Shown here: positions 8,484 to 17,157 of the stretch, piece by piece
Layout: each line of letters starts with the position of its first letter
How positions within the stretch are numbered: the first letter of the stretch is position 1
Notes under the pieces: model-generated
The model's input: the letters and a program-made list of their open reading frames with translations, nothing else
What the model was told of the DNA's origin: nothing
Databases searched by the model: none
Assembly: GCF_000341085.1 (NCBI RefSeq)
Contig: NZ_ANBA01000009.1
Location: 558,001-622,000, forward strand
DNA length: 64,000 nt
Reading direction: 5' to 3'
Source: Nocardiopsis ganjiahuensis DSM 45031
GTDB taxonomy: Bacteria > Actinomycetota > Actinomycetes > Streptosporangiales > Streptosporangiaceae
Position numbers and translations under genes: made by a program

Positions 8484-9947
8484 CTAGCTGGTGTGTGCGG
8501 CGTCGGCGGCCCGCGCCAGCTCCTCCACGATCAGCGGTCCCAGCTCGGTGATGTCACCGGCGCCCATGGTGAGAACGATGTCCCCGGGGCGGGCCAGCTC
8601 CGCCACCCGGTGCACGGCCTCCTCGCGGTCCGGTACGTACCGGACCCGGTCGTGGGAGACCTTGGAGGTGATGAGCTCTCCGGTGACCCCGGGCTCGGGG
8701 TCCTCCCGGGCCGCGTAGACCGCCATCACCACGACCTCGTCGGCCAGGCTCAGGGCGGTCGCGAACTCCTCGGCGAAGATGCGGGTCCTGCTGTACAGGT
8801 GCGGCTGGAACAGGGCGACGACCCGCCCTTCGGGGATCTCCTCCCCATTATCCGCCGCGTCCTCGGAGAAGGAGCGCAACGCGGCGCGCGTGGCGCGCAG
8901 GTCGGCGTCGATCTCGGTGGGGTGGTGAGCGTAGCTGTCGTAGACACCCACCCCGTTGCCCTCGCCCTTGAGCTCGAAGCGGCGGGCGGCCCCGGCGAAG
9001 TCCGCGATGCCCTCCACCGCGACCTCCAGGTCGTGGCCGAGCTCGTCGGCGACCGCGACCGCGGCGGCGGCGTTCAGGACGTTGTGGCGGCCGGGGACGG
9101 CCAGGGTGCCGTCGATCGGCTCTCCAGCGGCGGTGGTGAGCGTGAACTCGGTGGTGAAGCCGCGGGCGCGGACCCGGGTGATCCGGTAGTCGGCGTCCTC
9201 GGCCTCGCCGTAGGTGAGCACCTTCTTGCCGCGCTCACGGGCGAGTTCGGCGACGGTGCGGGCACCGGGGTCGTCGATCCCGACGATCAGGGTGCGCTCG
9301 ACCCGGTCGACGAAGTCCGCGAAGTTGGCGTGGATCTCGTCGATGCCGCTGTAGTTGTCGAGGTGGTCGGCCTCGACGTTGGTGACCACGGCGATCTTGG
9401 GCGAGAGCATCAGGAAGGACCCGTCGCTCTCGTCCGCCTCCACCGCGATGACCTCGCCGATCCCGGCGTCGGCGCCCAGGCCGGTGGTGACCAGCTTGCC
9501 GCCGATCACGTAGCCGGGGTCGACGCCCAGGTGCTGCAGGACCACGGTGACCATGGAGGTCGTGGTGGTCTTGCCGTGGGTTCCGGAGACCGCGATGCCC
9601 TCGCGGCCCAGCAGGAGGGCGCCCAGGGCGGCGGCGCGGGGCAGGATGCGGATGCCGCGGGCGCGGGCCTCGACGAGCTCGGGGTTGTCCTCGCGGATCG
9701 CGGAGGAGACCACGAGCGTCTCGGCCTTGCCCAGGTTCTCGGCGGCGTGGCCGACGAAGACCTGCGCGCCCATCTGCTCGAGTTCGCGCAGGGTGTCGCT
9801 GTCGCGGGCGTCACTGCCGGAGACCTCGGCACCGGACTGCAGCAGCACACGGGCGATACCGGACATGCCGGCCCCGCCCAGGCCGATGAAGTGGGTGCGG
9901 CCGAGTTCGTCGACGGGGACCGGGTCGGTCGGCTGGACCAGGCTCAT
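8484..9947 (-). CDS. murC: UDP-N-acetylmuramate–L-alanine ligase MurC
   Basis: MurC adds L-alanine to UDP-MurNAc using ATP, the first step of stem-peptide assembly. The 487-residue protein has the N-terminal Rossmann segment HFIGLGGAGMSGIA (about 19–32), the Mur-ligase P-loop SGTHGKTTTTSM (about 116–127), EADESDGSF and VTNVEADHLDNY for Mg/ATP binding, and the C-terminal domain with SYAHHPTEI and LFQPHLYSRT. These are exact MurC hallmarks. Its ATG overlaps the murG stop by 4 nt (ATGA), so the two are probably translationally coupled. Confidence 0.98.
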   Translation of the reverse strand: MSLVQPTDPVPVDELGRTHFIGLGGAGMSGIARVLLQSGAEVSGSDARDSDTLRELEQMGAQVFVGHAAENLGKAETLVVSSAIREDNPELVEARARGIRILPRAAALGALLLGREGIAVSGTHGKTTTTSMVTVVLQHLGVDPGYVIGGKLVTTGLGADAGIGEVIAVEADESDGSFLMLSPKIAVVTNVEADHLDNYSGIDEIHANFADFVDRVERTLIVGIDDPGARTVAELARERGKKVLTYGEAEDADYRITRVRARGFTTEFTLTTAAGEPIDGTLAVPGRHNVLNAAAAVAVADELGHDLEVAVEGIADFAGAARRFELKGEGNGVGVYDSYAHHPTEIDADLRATRAALRSFSEDAADNGEEIPEGRVVALFQPHLYSRTRIFAEEFATALSLADEVVVMAVYAAREDPEPGVTGELITSKVSHDRVRYVPDREEAVHRVAELARPGDIVLTMGAGDITELGPLIVEELARAADAAHTS

Positions 9948-11104
9948 CGTGCGTCCTTCCCGTCGTCGTAGAAAGCGTCGTCGTGGTCGTCGTCGGGCAG
10001 GGGTAGTTCAGGGGTGGGCTTGTCGCCCCGGGCGATCGCCATGACCTCGCGGGCCAGCTCGGCGTCGGCGTCGCGGCGGCCCATCCGGGCGGCCGCCTCC
10101 GACATGGACACGACACGGTCGGTGTCGGTGAGCAGCGGGATGAGCTGGCCGGTGATCCACTCGACCGAGACGTCGGCGTTGTTGACCATCAGGCCGCCGC
10201 CCGCCTGGACGATCGGCTGGGCGTTCAGGGACTGCTCGCCGTTGCCGATGGCCAGCGGCACGAAGGCGCCGGGCAGGCCCACCGCGGTGAGTTCGGCGCA
10301 GGTCATCGCCCCGGAGCGGCACATCGCCACGTCGGCGGCGGCGTAGGCCATGTCCATGCGGTCCACGTAGGGGACCGCGACGTAGGGGATGCCGTCCTGG
10401 GTGAGGTCCTGGGGTTCGTCGGCGTTCTTGGGGCCGACGACGTGCAGGACCTGCACACCCGCGTCACGGAAGGCCGCGGCGGCGTTGAAGGCGGTCTCGT
10501 TGAGGCGCTGGGCGCCCTGGGAGCCGCCGAAGATCAGCAGGGTCGGCAGGTCGGGGCGCAGGCCGAAGTAGGCGCGGGCCTTGTCTCCCATGGCCAGCCG
10601 GTCCAGCGAGGTGATCTGCTGGCGCAGGGGGATGCCGATGAAGCGGCCGTTGCGGATCTGGGCGTGGGGGTGGCCGGTGAACACGTGCGGGGTCATCCGC
10701 GCGCCGAGTCGGTTGGCCAGTCCCGGGAGGGGGTTGGCCTCGTGCACCACGATGGGGATCTTGCGCCGCCGGGCCGCGAGGTAGCCGGGGGTGGCCACGT
10801 AGCCGCCGAAGCCGACGATGACGTCGGCCTGGAGCTTGTCCAGGTGTTCACCCGCGGCGCTGAGCGCGCTCGCGAGCTTGCCGGGGACCGTGAGCAGCTG
10901 CGGAGTGAGCCGGCGCGGCAGGGGAACCGCCGGGATCAGGCCCAGTTCGTAGCCGCGCATGGGGACGAGCCGGGTTTCCAGGCCGCGTTCCGTTCCCAGG
11001 CAGAGGATCTCCGTGTTGGGGTCGATGCGCCGGAGCGCGTCCGCAAGGGAGAGTGCGGGCTCGATATGCCCGGCCGTGCCGCCTCCGGCTAGGGCTACCC
11101 TCAT
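9944..11104 (-). CDS. murG: Lipid II-forming GlcNAc transferase MurG
   Basis: MurG transfers GlcNAc from UDP-GlcNAc to lipid I on the inner face of the membrane, giving lipid II. The 386-residue protein shows the N-terminal glycine loop AGGGTAGHIEPALSLA (about 5–20), HEANPLPGLANRLG (about 121–134), the central GGSQGAQRLNE (about 194–204) and the UDP-GlcNAc-binding CRSGAMTCAELTAVGLP (about 262–278). All match the GT28 family. The C-terminus has an acidic, Asp-rich tail longer than in E. coli. It overlaps both neighbours by 4 nt (ftsW stop/murG start and murG stop/murC start). Confidence 0.98.
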   Translation of the reverse strand: MRVALAGGGTAGHIEPALSLADALRRIDPNTEILCLGTERGLETRLVPMRGYELGLIPAVPLPRRLTPQLLTVPGKLASALSAAGEHLDKLQADVIVGFGGYVATPGYLAARRRKIPIVVHEANPLPGLANRLGARMTPHVFTGHPHAQIRNGRFIGIPLRQQITSLDRLAMGDKARAYFGLRPDLPTLLIFGGSQGAQRLNETAFNAAAAFRDAGVQVLHVVGPKNADEPQDLTQDGIPYVAVPYVDRMDMAYAAADVAMCRSGAMTCAELTAVGLPGAFVPLAIGNGEQSLNAQPIVQAGGGLMVNNADVSVEWITGQLIPLLTDTDRVVSMSEAAARMGRRDADAELAREVMAIARGDKPTPELPLPDDDHDDAFYDDGKDAR

Positions 11105-12543
11105 CGTCGCCTATTCCTCCTTGGCCGGTCACCAGCCGGTACCGGTCCGCTCTTGTTCTTGGCCGTGGTCTTGACACCCGCCTTGGCGCCGCGGTTCTCC
11201 GACTTGCGCGGAGCGCGCGGCGTGGTGGTGCGCTTGGAGGCCGTCGAACCGCTCCGATTCCGGACGGAAGCGACGATGTTCTCCAGGCCAAGCCAGCTTA
11301 GAGCCCTTTGGGCCCAACTGGGACCCCGAGCGGCCAGGGCCTTCTGTGCCTGGGGCTCGCTGCGGGCGATGGCGAGCAGCACCCCGAGCGCGATCATCGT
11401 GGGGATGAGCGCCGACCCGCCGTAGGAGACGAGCGGCAGCGGGATACCGGTGACCGGCACCAGACCGATGACGGCGGCGATGTTGATCATGGACTGGCCG
11501 ATGATCCAGGTCACGATGGCGAAGGCGGCCAGCCGCGAGAAGGGGTCCTTGACGCGGAAGGCGACGCGCAGCCCGGCGTAGCCGAGCATGCCGAACAGGC
11601 CGAGCACCAGCAGGGTGCCGATGAGACCGAACTCCTCGCCGATGATGGCGAAGATGAAGTCGGACTCGGCGAAGGGGAGGAACCCCCACTTCTCCCGGCT
11701 GGCGCCGATGCCGACCCCGAAGATCCCGCCGGTGCCCAGGGCGTAGAGGCCGTGCAGGGACTGGAAGCCGGAGCCGGACGGGTCCGCACCGGGGTCCAGG
11801 AAGGCGGTGATGCGGGCCATACGGAAGGGCTCGATCGCGATGACGATCGCGGCCAGACCCAGGACCAGGCCGAACATGGCCACGAAGAGCCGCCCGGGAG
11901 CGCCCGCGACCCACAGCAGGCCGAGGAAGACCAGCAGCAGGACCAGGGTGGTGGACAGGTCCGAGCCCAGCAGGACGAGCAGCACGAGCAGACCGCAACC
12001 GGGCAGCAGCGGGATGAGCAGGTGCCGCCACTCGGTGAGCTCCTTGAGCTCCTCCTTGCGGGCCAGGATGTTGGCGCCCCACAGGGCGAAGGCGATCTTG
12101 GCGGGCTCGGAGGGCTGGATGCGCAGACCGCCGATCTCCAGCCAGCGGATCGCGCCGTTGACCTCGGTGCCCTGGAAGGCCGTGAGCAGCAGCAGCGCCA
12201 CGGAGAGGATCATCGCCGGGTAGCCGACCATGCGGAAGACCCACAGCGGCGTCTGGGAGGCGATCACCATGAGCGGCAGACCGATCACCGCCGAGACCAG
12301 CTGGCGCTGGAACACGGAGAAGGCCGAGCCGGTCTCGGTGATGGAGTTGACCATCGTCGAGGACAGCACCATCACCAGTCCCAGGGCGATGAGCATCACC
12401 CCGGTACTGAGGATCAGGTAGTAGGAGGTGAGGGGTCGGTCCAGGGACCGGGCCCACTCACGCCAGAGCGCTCTTTCGCGCCCGCCAGCCGCCGTGCGTG
12501 CCCGGGAACGGGGCACCCCGGGAACCGTTGTCGTCGCCGCCAT
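11101..12543 (-). CDS. ftsW: Septal peptidoglycan polymerase FtsW (SEDS family)
   Basis: FtsW is the SEDS glycosyltransferase that polymerises lipid II at the septum together with FtsI. The 480-residue protein has about ten membrane segments. SEDS motifs include QPSEPAKIAFALWGANIL (about residues 146–163), GSGFQSLHGLYALGTGGIFG, SDFIFAIIGEEFG and GIPLPLVSYGGSALIPTM near the C-terminus. A long Lys/Arg-rich cytoplasmic tail (last ~70 residues) is an actinobacterial trait. I set the start at the ATG at 12543, which has GGAGGG six bases upstream, rather than the in-frame 12558. The stop overlaps murG by 4 nt. Confidence 0.96.
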   Translation of the reverse strand: MAATTTVPGVPRSRARTAAGGRERALWREWARSLDRPLTSYYLILSTGVMLIALGLVMVLSSTMVNSITETGSAFSVFQRQLVSAVIGLPLMVIASQTPLWVFRMVGYPAMILSVALLLLTAFQGTEVNGAIRWLEIGGLRIQPSEPAKIAFALWGANILARKEELKELTEWRHLLIPLLPGCGLLVLLVLLGSDLSTTLVLLLVFLGLLWVAGAPGRLFVAMFGLVLGLAAIVIAIEPFRMARITAFLDPGADPSGSGFQSLHGLYALGTGGIFGVGIGASREKWGFLPFAESDFIFAIIGEEFGLIGTLLVLGLFGMLGYAGLRVAFRVKDPFSRLAAFAIVTWIIGQSMINIAAVIGLVPVTGIPLPLVSYGGSALIPTMIALGVLLAIARSEPQAQKALAARGPSWAQRALSWLGLENIVASVRNRSGSTASKRTTTPRAPRKSENRGAKAGVKTTAKNKSGPVPAGDRPRRNRRR

Positions 12544-12674
12544 CCACACCCTCCGCACGATTCGCGCCTCAATACTTGCGTACCGGCGGGTCGGGAACCG
12601 TGGACATTTCCCGCGTGTTGGCCATCTTTGGCGTCACACGGGGTGTCGCACCGCACAAGAAGGGCCGCCCGCAC

Positions 12675-12707
12675 ACCCTTGGTGACGTGCGGACGACCCT
12701 TGGTGAC
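12675..12707. repeat. Direct repeats 21 bp apart upstream of ftsW
   Basis: ACCCTTGGTGAC occurs at 12675–12686 and again at 12696–12707, a spacing of exactly 21 bp (two helical turns). The pair lies in the murD–ftsW gap, 130–165 bp before the ftsW start. The spacing suggests two sites bound on the same face of the helix, but no regulator can be named. Confidence 0.4.
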
Positions 12708-12729
12708 CAGAAGGGGTCGGCGGTCCGGC

Positions 12730-12760
12730 GGAGCCGGCCGTTCGGGAGAACGGCGGCTCC
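12730..12760 (-). terminator. Hairpin just after murD
   Basis: Arms 12730–12743 and 12748–12760 pair over 13 bp with a single bulged G and a short GGGA loop. The structure begins 10 nt after the murD stop on the minus strand and precedes the 227-bp gap before ftsW. No T-tract follows. It may terminate or attenuate the murD transcript, or protect its 3' end. Confidence 0.6.
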
Positions 12761-12770
12761 CCGTGTCCGC

Positions 12771-14240
12771 TCAGCCCAGGCGGTGGACCGCGTCGGCGAA
12801 GAGGCGGCCCCGCTCGGGGTAGTTCGTGAACATGTCCATGGAGGCGGCGGCCGGGGCCAGCAGCACCGTGTCGCCCTCCTCGGCCAGGGCCGCCGCCCGG
12901 GAGACCACCGCGTCCATGACGGTGTGCCCGGCGGGGGCGTCGGGCTCGGGGCCCTCGACCTCCACCACCGGGACCTCCGGGGCGTGCTCGGCCAGGGCCT
13001 CGCGGATGCGCTCCCGGTCGGCGCCGATCAGCACCGCGCCGCGCAGGCGGCGGGCCGCACCGGCCACGAGGTCGTCGACCTCGGCGCCCTTGAGCAGGCC
13101 GCCCGCGATCCACACCACCGAGGCGTAGGAGTTCAGGGAGGCCGCCGCGGCGTGCGGGTTGGTGGCCTTGGAGTCGTCCACGTAGTCCACGCCCGCGACC
13201 GAGGCCACGTGCGCGATGCGGTGGGGTTCGGGCACGAAGGCGGCCAGGCCGGCCTTGACCGAGGCCGGGGCGACCCCCACGGAGCGGGCCAGGGCGGCGG
13301 CGGCCAGGGCGTTGGCGACGTTGTGCGGCGCCGCCGGGCGCACGTCGCCCAGCGTGGCGAGCTCCTCGGCGCTGCTGTGCGGCTCGGCCACGAAGGCCCG
13401 GTCCACCAGCAGGTCCTCGACCACACCGAACTCACCGGCGCGGGGCGTGTCCAGGCGCAGACCCACCACGGGGGTGTGCGGGTCGCCCTCCTCCTCGGCC
13501 AGGCGGGTGGACCAGGCGTCGGCGGTGTTGACCACGCGGATGGTGCCGCGGGCGAACACGCGGCCCTTGGCGCGGGCGTAGGGCTCCAGCCCGCCGTGCC
13601 AGTCCAGGTGGTCCGAGGCGATGTTGAGGACGGTGGCGGCGTGCGGGCGGACGCTGCTGGACCAGTGCAGCTGGAAGCTGGAGAGCTCCACGGCCAGGAT
13701 GTCGTGGACGTGGCCGTCGGCGTCGGGGAGGACGGCGTCCACGATCGGGGTGCCGACGTTGCCGACGGCGAGCGCGTCACGGCCGTCCGCGAGCAGGATG
13801 GACTCCAGCATGCGCACGGTGGTGGTCTTGCCGTTGGTACCGGTGATGGCGAGCCACACCTGGTCGGCGGGTTTGAGCCGCCAGGCCAGCTCCACGTCTC
13901 CGATGACCTCGACCCCGGCCTCCGCGGCGCGGACCAGGAGCGGGGAGTCGGGGCGCCAGCCGGGTGAGGTGACCACGAGGTCGCAGTCCTCGGGCAGCGG
14001 GGTGTCGCCCAGGACGACCTCGGCTCCGGCCTCGGTCAGGGCGGCGGCCACCGGACGGGTGGTGTCGTCGTCGCGTCCGTCGACGACGACCACCCGGGCA
14101 CCCCGGGCCAGGAGAGCCCTGGCGACGGGGGGCCCGGAGACACCCAGACCGGCGACGCAGACCAGCGCGCCCGCGAAGGGGTTGTCGTCCCCTGCGGGCG
14201 CGGCGGCGTGGGACCTGTCGGAAGGATGGTGGTGCGGCAT
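12771..14240 (-). CDS. murD: UDP-N-acetylmuramoyl-L-alanine–D-glutamate ligase MurD
   Basis: MurD adds D-glutamate to UDP-MurNAc-L-Ala. The 489-residue protein has an N-terminal UMP-binding Rossmann fold (VCVAGLGVSGPPVARALLARG, with the glycine signature near residue 32), a Mur-ligase P-loop ITGTNGKTTTVRM (about 132–144), the NIASDHLDWHGG metal region (about 206–217), and the C-terminal domain motif DDSKATNPHAAAASL. It starts 4 nt after the mraY stop and is followed by a hairpin. Family length is usually 440–490. Confidence 0.97.
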   Translation of the reverse strand: MPHHHPSDRSHAAAPAGDDNPFAGALVCVAGLGVSGPPVARALLARGARVVVVDGRDDDTTRPVAAALTEAGAEVVLGDTPLPEDCDLVVTSPGWRPDSPLLVRAAEAGVEVIGDVELAWRLKPADQVWLAITGTNGKTTTVRMLESILLADGRDALAVGNVGTPIVDAVLPDADGHVHDILAVELSSFQLHWSSSVRPHAATVLNIASDHLDWHGGLEPYARAKGRVFARGTIRVVNTADAWSTRLAEEEGDPHTPVVGLRLDTPRAGEFGVVEDLLVDRAFVAEPHSSAEELATLGDVRPAAPHNVANALAAAALARSVGVAPASVKAGLAAFVPEPHRIAHVASVAGVDYVDDSKATNPHAAAASLNSYASVVWIAGGLLKGAEVDDLVAGAARRLRGAVLIGADRERIREALAEHAPEVPVVEVEGPEPDAPAGHTVMDAVVSRAAALAEEGDTVLLAPAAASMDMFTNYPERGRLFADAVHRLG

Positions 14241-14244
14241 GCCT

Positions 14245-15318
14245 CTAGCTTGGCATCCATTCCAGGTAGAAGAGTCCGATGGCGACCGCCATGAACAGGC
14301 CCTGGATGATCCAGAACCGGATGACGATGGTGGTCTCGGCCCAGCCCTTGAGTTCGAAGTGGTGCTGGAGCGGTGCCATGCGGAACACCCGTTTGCCGGT
14401 GAGGCGGAACGAGGTGATCTGGATCATCACGGACAGGGTGATGATGACGAACAGACCACCGATGATCAGCAGCAGGAGCTGGGTGCGGGTGGTGATGGCC
14501 AGGCCCACGATGAGGCCGCCCAGGGCCAGCGAACCGGTGTCGCCCATGAAGATCTTCGCGGGCGGGGCGTTGAACCACAGGAAGCCGATGCACGAGCCGA
14601 GCACCGCGGAGGCCACCACGGCCAGGTCCAGGGGGTCGCGGACCGTGTAGCAGCTGGAGGTGAGGGCCTCCACGCAGGACTGGCGCAGCTGCCAGTTGCC
14701 GATGATCACGTAGGCGGCCAGCGACAGGATGACCGCGCCGGTGGCGAGGCCGTCCAGGCCGTCGGTGAGGTTGACCGCGTTGGAGAAGCCGACGATGAGG
14801 AAGAGCGCCCAGATGACGAACACGCCGATCATCAGCGGCGGCCCGAAGTCACGGAGGAAGGACAGCTGGGGGGCTGCCGGGGTGTAGCCGTACCCGTTGG
14901 GGAACTGGGTGACGCCGTAGGCGAAGCCGACGCCGACGACGGCCTGGCCGACCATCTTCGCGCCGCTGCGCAGGCCCAGGCTGCGGCGCTTGTAGATCTT
15001 GATGAAGTCGTCGAGGAAGCCGACACAGCCCATGCCGACGAACAGGAACATCACCAGCAGGCCGGAGGCCGTGGGCCCGGAGGCGGTCGGCTGGATCAGC
15101 CACAGCACCAGGTGGGAGGCGAAGTAGCCGACCACCGCGCCGAGGATGATGACGATGCCGCCCATGGTGGGCGTGCCCTGCTTGGTCTTGTGGCCCTCGG
15201 GGCCGTCGTCGCGGACCTCCTGGCCGAACTTGAACCGGTACAGGAGCTTGATGAGCGGCGGCATCAGCACCATCGAGATGATCAGCGAGAACGCCGCCGC
15301 TATGGTGATGCCGATCAC
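14245..15318 (-). CDS. mraY: Phospho-MurNAc-pentapeptide translocase MraY
   Basis: MraY transfers phospho-MurNAc-pentapeptide to undecaprenyl phosphate, making lipid I. The 357-residue protein is polytopic (about ten membrane segments). Signature residues are present: FLDDFIKIYKRRSLGL (the DDxxK metal site), NLTDGLDGLATG, FMGDTGSLALGG and the histidine-rich PLQHHFELKGW near the C-terminus. Its ATG overlaps the murF stop by 4 nt. The length agrees with the family (about 355–360). Confidence 0.98.
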   Translation of the reverse strand: MIGITIAAAFSLIISMVLMPPLIKLLYRFKFGQEVRDDGPEGHKTKQGTPTMGGIVIILGAVVGYFASHLVLWLIQPTASGPTASGLLVMFLFVGMGCVGFLDDFIKIYKRRSLGLRSGAKMVGQAVVGVGFAYGVTQFPNGYGYTPAAPQLSFLRDFGPPLMIGVFVIWALFLIVGFSNAVNLTDGLDGLATGAVILSLAAYVIIGNWQLRQSCVEALTSSCYTVRDPLDLAVVASAVLGSCIGFLWFNAPPAKIFMGDTGSLALGGLIVGLAITTRTQLLLLIIGGLFVIITLSVMIQITSFRLTGKRVFRMAPLQHHFELKGWAETTIVIRFWIIQGLFMAVAIGLFYLEWMPS

Positions 15319-16763
15319 TGGACATCACCCTTGGTGATGAGGTCGATAACCCTTTCGAGCGCAGCCACGCGCGATCCCTTCACAATGACAACGTCTCCTG
15401 TGCGCATCCGTTCGCGCACCGCGTCGGCTGCCGCCTCCGCGTCGGGAACCCGGATGCTCTCACCGCGCCACCGCCCCTGCTGGGCGGCGCGTTCGGCGCC
15501 GACGGCGATTCCCTCGGCCGCCGGGCCGACCACGACCAGGTGGGCCACACCCGTCTCGGCGGCCAGCTCACCCACGCTCTCGTGTTCGGCGTGGCCGTCG
15601 TCGCCGAGCTCGGCCATGTGGGCCAGCACGGCGATGGACCGACGGTCCCGGGCGAGCGCGCCCAGGGTGGTCAGCGCCGCCCGCACCGACTCGGGGTTGG
15701 CGTTGTAGGCGTCGTTGACGAAGGTGACACCGAGGTGTTCGGTGACCTCCATCCGCCAACGGCTGACCGGGGTCGCCGCGCCGAGGGCCGCGGCGATGTC
15801 TTCGATGTCCATGCCGAGGTCGTCGGCGACGGCCGCGGCCGCCAGCGCGTTGCTGACCTGGTGGGCTCCGACCAACCCCAGCCGGACCCGGGCCGTGCGG
15901 CCGCGCAGGTTCAGGGTGAAGGACGGAGCGCCGTCGGTCTCCAGGACGACGTCGGTGGCACGCACCTGAGCGTCCTCGGCGGTGCCGTAGAGCACCACAC
16001 GGGCGTCGGTGCGGGAGTTCATGGCACGCACGAGCGGGTCGTCGGCGTTCAGGACGGCCACGCCGCCCTCGCCGCGCCGGTCACTGCCGGACGGCAGGGA
16101 CTCGACGAGCTCGCCCTTGGCCCTGGCGATGGCTTCCCGGCCGCCGAACTCACCCATGTGGGCGCTGCCGACGTTGAGGACGACACCGATCCGGGGCGGG
16201 GCCACGCGGCACAGGTGGGCGATGTGCCCGATCCCGCGGGCCGCGACCTCCAGCACCAGGTTCTTGGTGCCGGTGTCGGCGCGGAGCACCGTGAGCGGGT
16301 GACCGATCTCGTTGTTGAACGAACCGGCGGGGGCGACGGTGGGTCCCGTGCCGCTGACGACCTGGGCGATGAGGTCCTTGGTGGTGGTCTTCCCGGAGGA
16401 GCCGGTGACCCCCACGACCTCGGCCGCGGCCGTCCCGCGCGCCGGATCGCTGAGCTCCTGGGCCACGTACCGGGCCAGCCGGGCCAGGGCCGCCACGACC
16501 TCGTCGTCGCCGCCGTCCACCAGCAGGTGGGGGGCCTCGACCGGGCGTGAGGCCAGGACCGCGGTCGCACCGGCGGCGACGGCGGACCCGGCGAAGTCGT
16601 GACCGTCGACCCGTTCACCGCTCAGGGCGACGAAGAGCGCACCTGGCGCCACCTGTCGCGAGTCGATGACAACGGGGCCGTCGACGACGGCGTCGGGGCG
16701 CGCTGATCCGCCGATGGCGGTTTGGGTGATCTCAGCGATCCGATCGAGCGTGAGCGCGATCAA
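15315..16763 (-). CDS. murF: UDP-MurNAc-tripeptide–D-Ala-D-Ala ligase MurF
   Basis: MurF adds the D-Ala-D-Ala dipeptide to UDP-MurNAc-tripeptide, completing the soluble precursor. The protein has the N-terminal domain with VIDSRQVAPGALFVALSG, the P-loop GVTGSSGKTTTKDL, NEIGHPLTVL and the C-terminal FVNDAYNANPESVRAAL. The TTG at 16763 is preferred because GAGGA lies six bases upstream and homologues begin MIALTL; a GTG at 16769 would add two residues but overlaps the ribosome site. It is coupled to mraY by a 4-nt overlap and separated from murE by a 394-bp gap. Confidence 0.96.
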   Translation of the reverse strand: MIALTLDRIAEITQTAIGGSARPDAVVDGPVVIDSRQVAPGALFVALSGERVDGHDFAGSAVAAGATAVLASRPVEAPHLLVDGGDDEVVAALARLARYVAQELSDPARGTAAAEVVGVTGSSGKTTTKDLIAQVVSGTGPTVAPAGSFNNEIGHPLTVLRADTGTKNLVLEVAARGIGHIAHLCRVAPPRIGVVLNVGSAHMGEFGGREAIARAKGELVESLPSGSDRRGEGGVAVLNADDPLVRAMNSRTDARVVLYGTAEDAQVRATDVVLETDGAPSFTLNLRGRTARVRLGLVGAHQVSNALAAAAVADDLGMDIEDIAAALGAATPVSRWRMEVTEHLGVTFVNDAYNANPESVRAALTTLGALARDRRSIAVLAHMAELGDDGHAEHESVGELAAETGVAHLVVVGPAAEGIAVGAERAAQQGRWRGESIRVPDAEAAADAVRERMRTGDVVIVKGSRVAALERVIDLITKGDVQ

Positions 16764-16769
16764 ATCCAC

Positions 16770-17157
16770 TCCTCATGTCAGGCCCGGCCCACGGCGCCCC
16801 AGGGGCATTGGCCACCCGGCCTCGGGTTCGGGTCAGGGGATGGCACCGCGGATACCGTGCGCGCGATGCCGCGCCGGGCTTCACCACGGTGACCGGTCCG
16901 AACCGGGCCGTGGGCGCCACCGTGGGCGGCACGTGTCGGGCTGCGATTGCCGGACCTACCTTAGAACATGTTGGGGTGTCTGGGGTCCCGGCGGGGCCCT
17001 GCGCAGAGCAATATGCTCCACTTCGTGATCGACGGCGGCCCCGGCGCCGGTGATCCGTGCACGTCGGCGGCGCGCACACCACCGGGACGCGGCCCGAGGC
17101 CGCGTCCCGGAAAGCGGACGGCACCTCGCGCGGCGCGTCCCGGGTGTGTCGCGCTCG
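16770..17157. other. murE–murF intergenic region
   Basis: About 390 bp without a convincing gene. On the minus strand TAAGGT near 16958–16963 could be a −10 for murF, but no good −35 sits at the right distance. The only clear structure is the hairpin at 17082–17110. No repeats or RNA genes were seen. Confidence 0.5.
17082..17110 (-). terminator. Perfect 13-bp hairpin after murE
   Basis: Arms 17082–17094 and 17098–17110 are perfectly complementary with a CGA loop. It lies about 48 nt downstream of the murE stop on the minus strand, with no T-tract. It probably terminates or partly attenuates transcription between murE and murF. Confidence 0.6.

Noticed and set aside
11308..12822. 504-residue plus-strand ORF opposite ftsW
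   Set aside because: Gln/Asp/His/Gly-rich antisense shadow of ftsW, typical of high-GC genomes.
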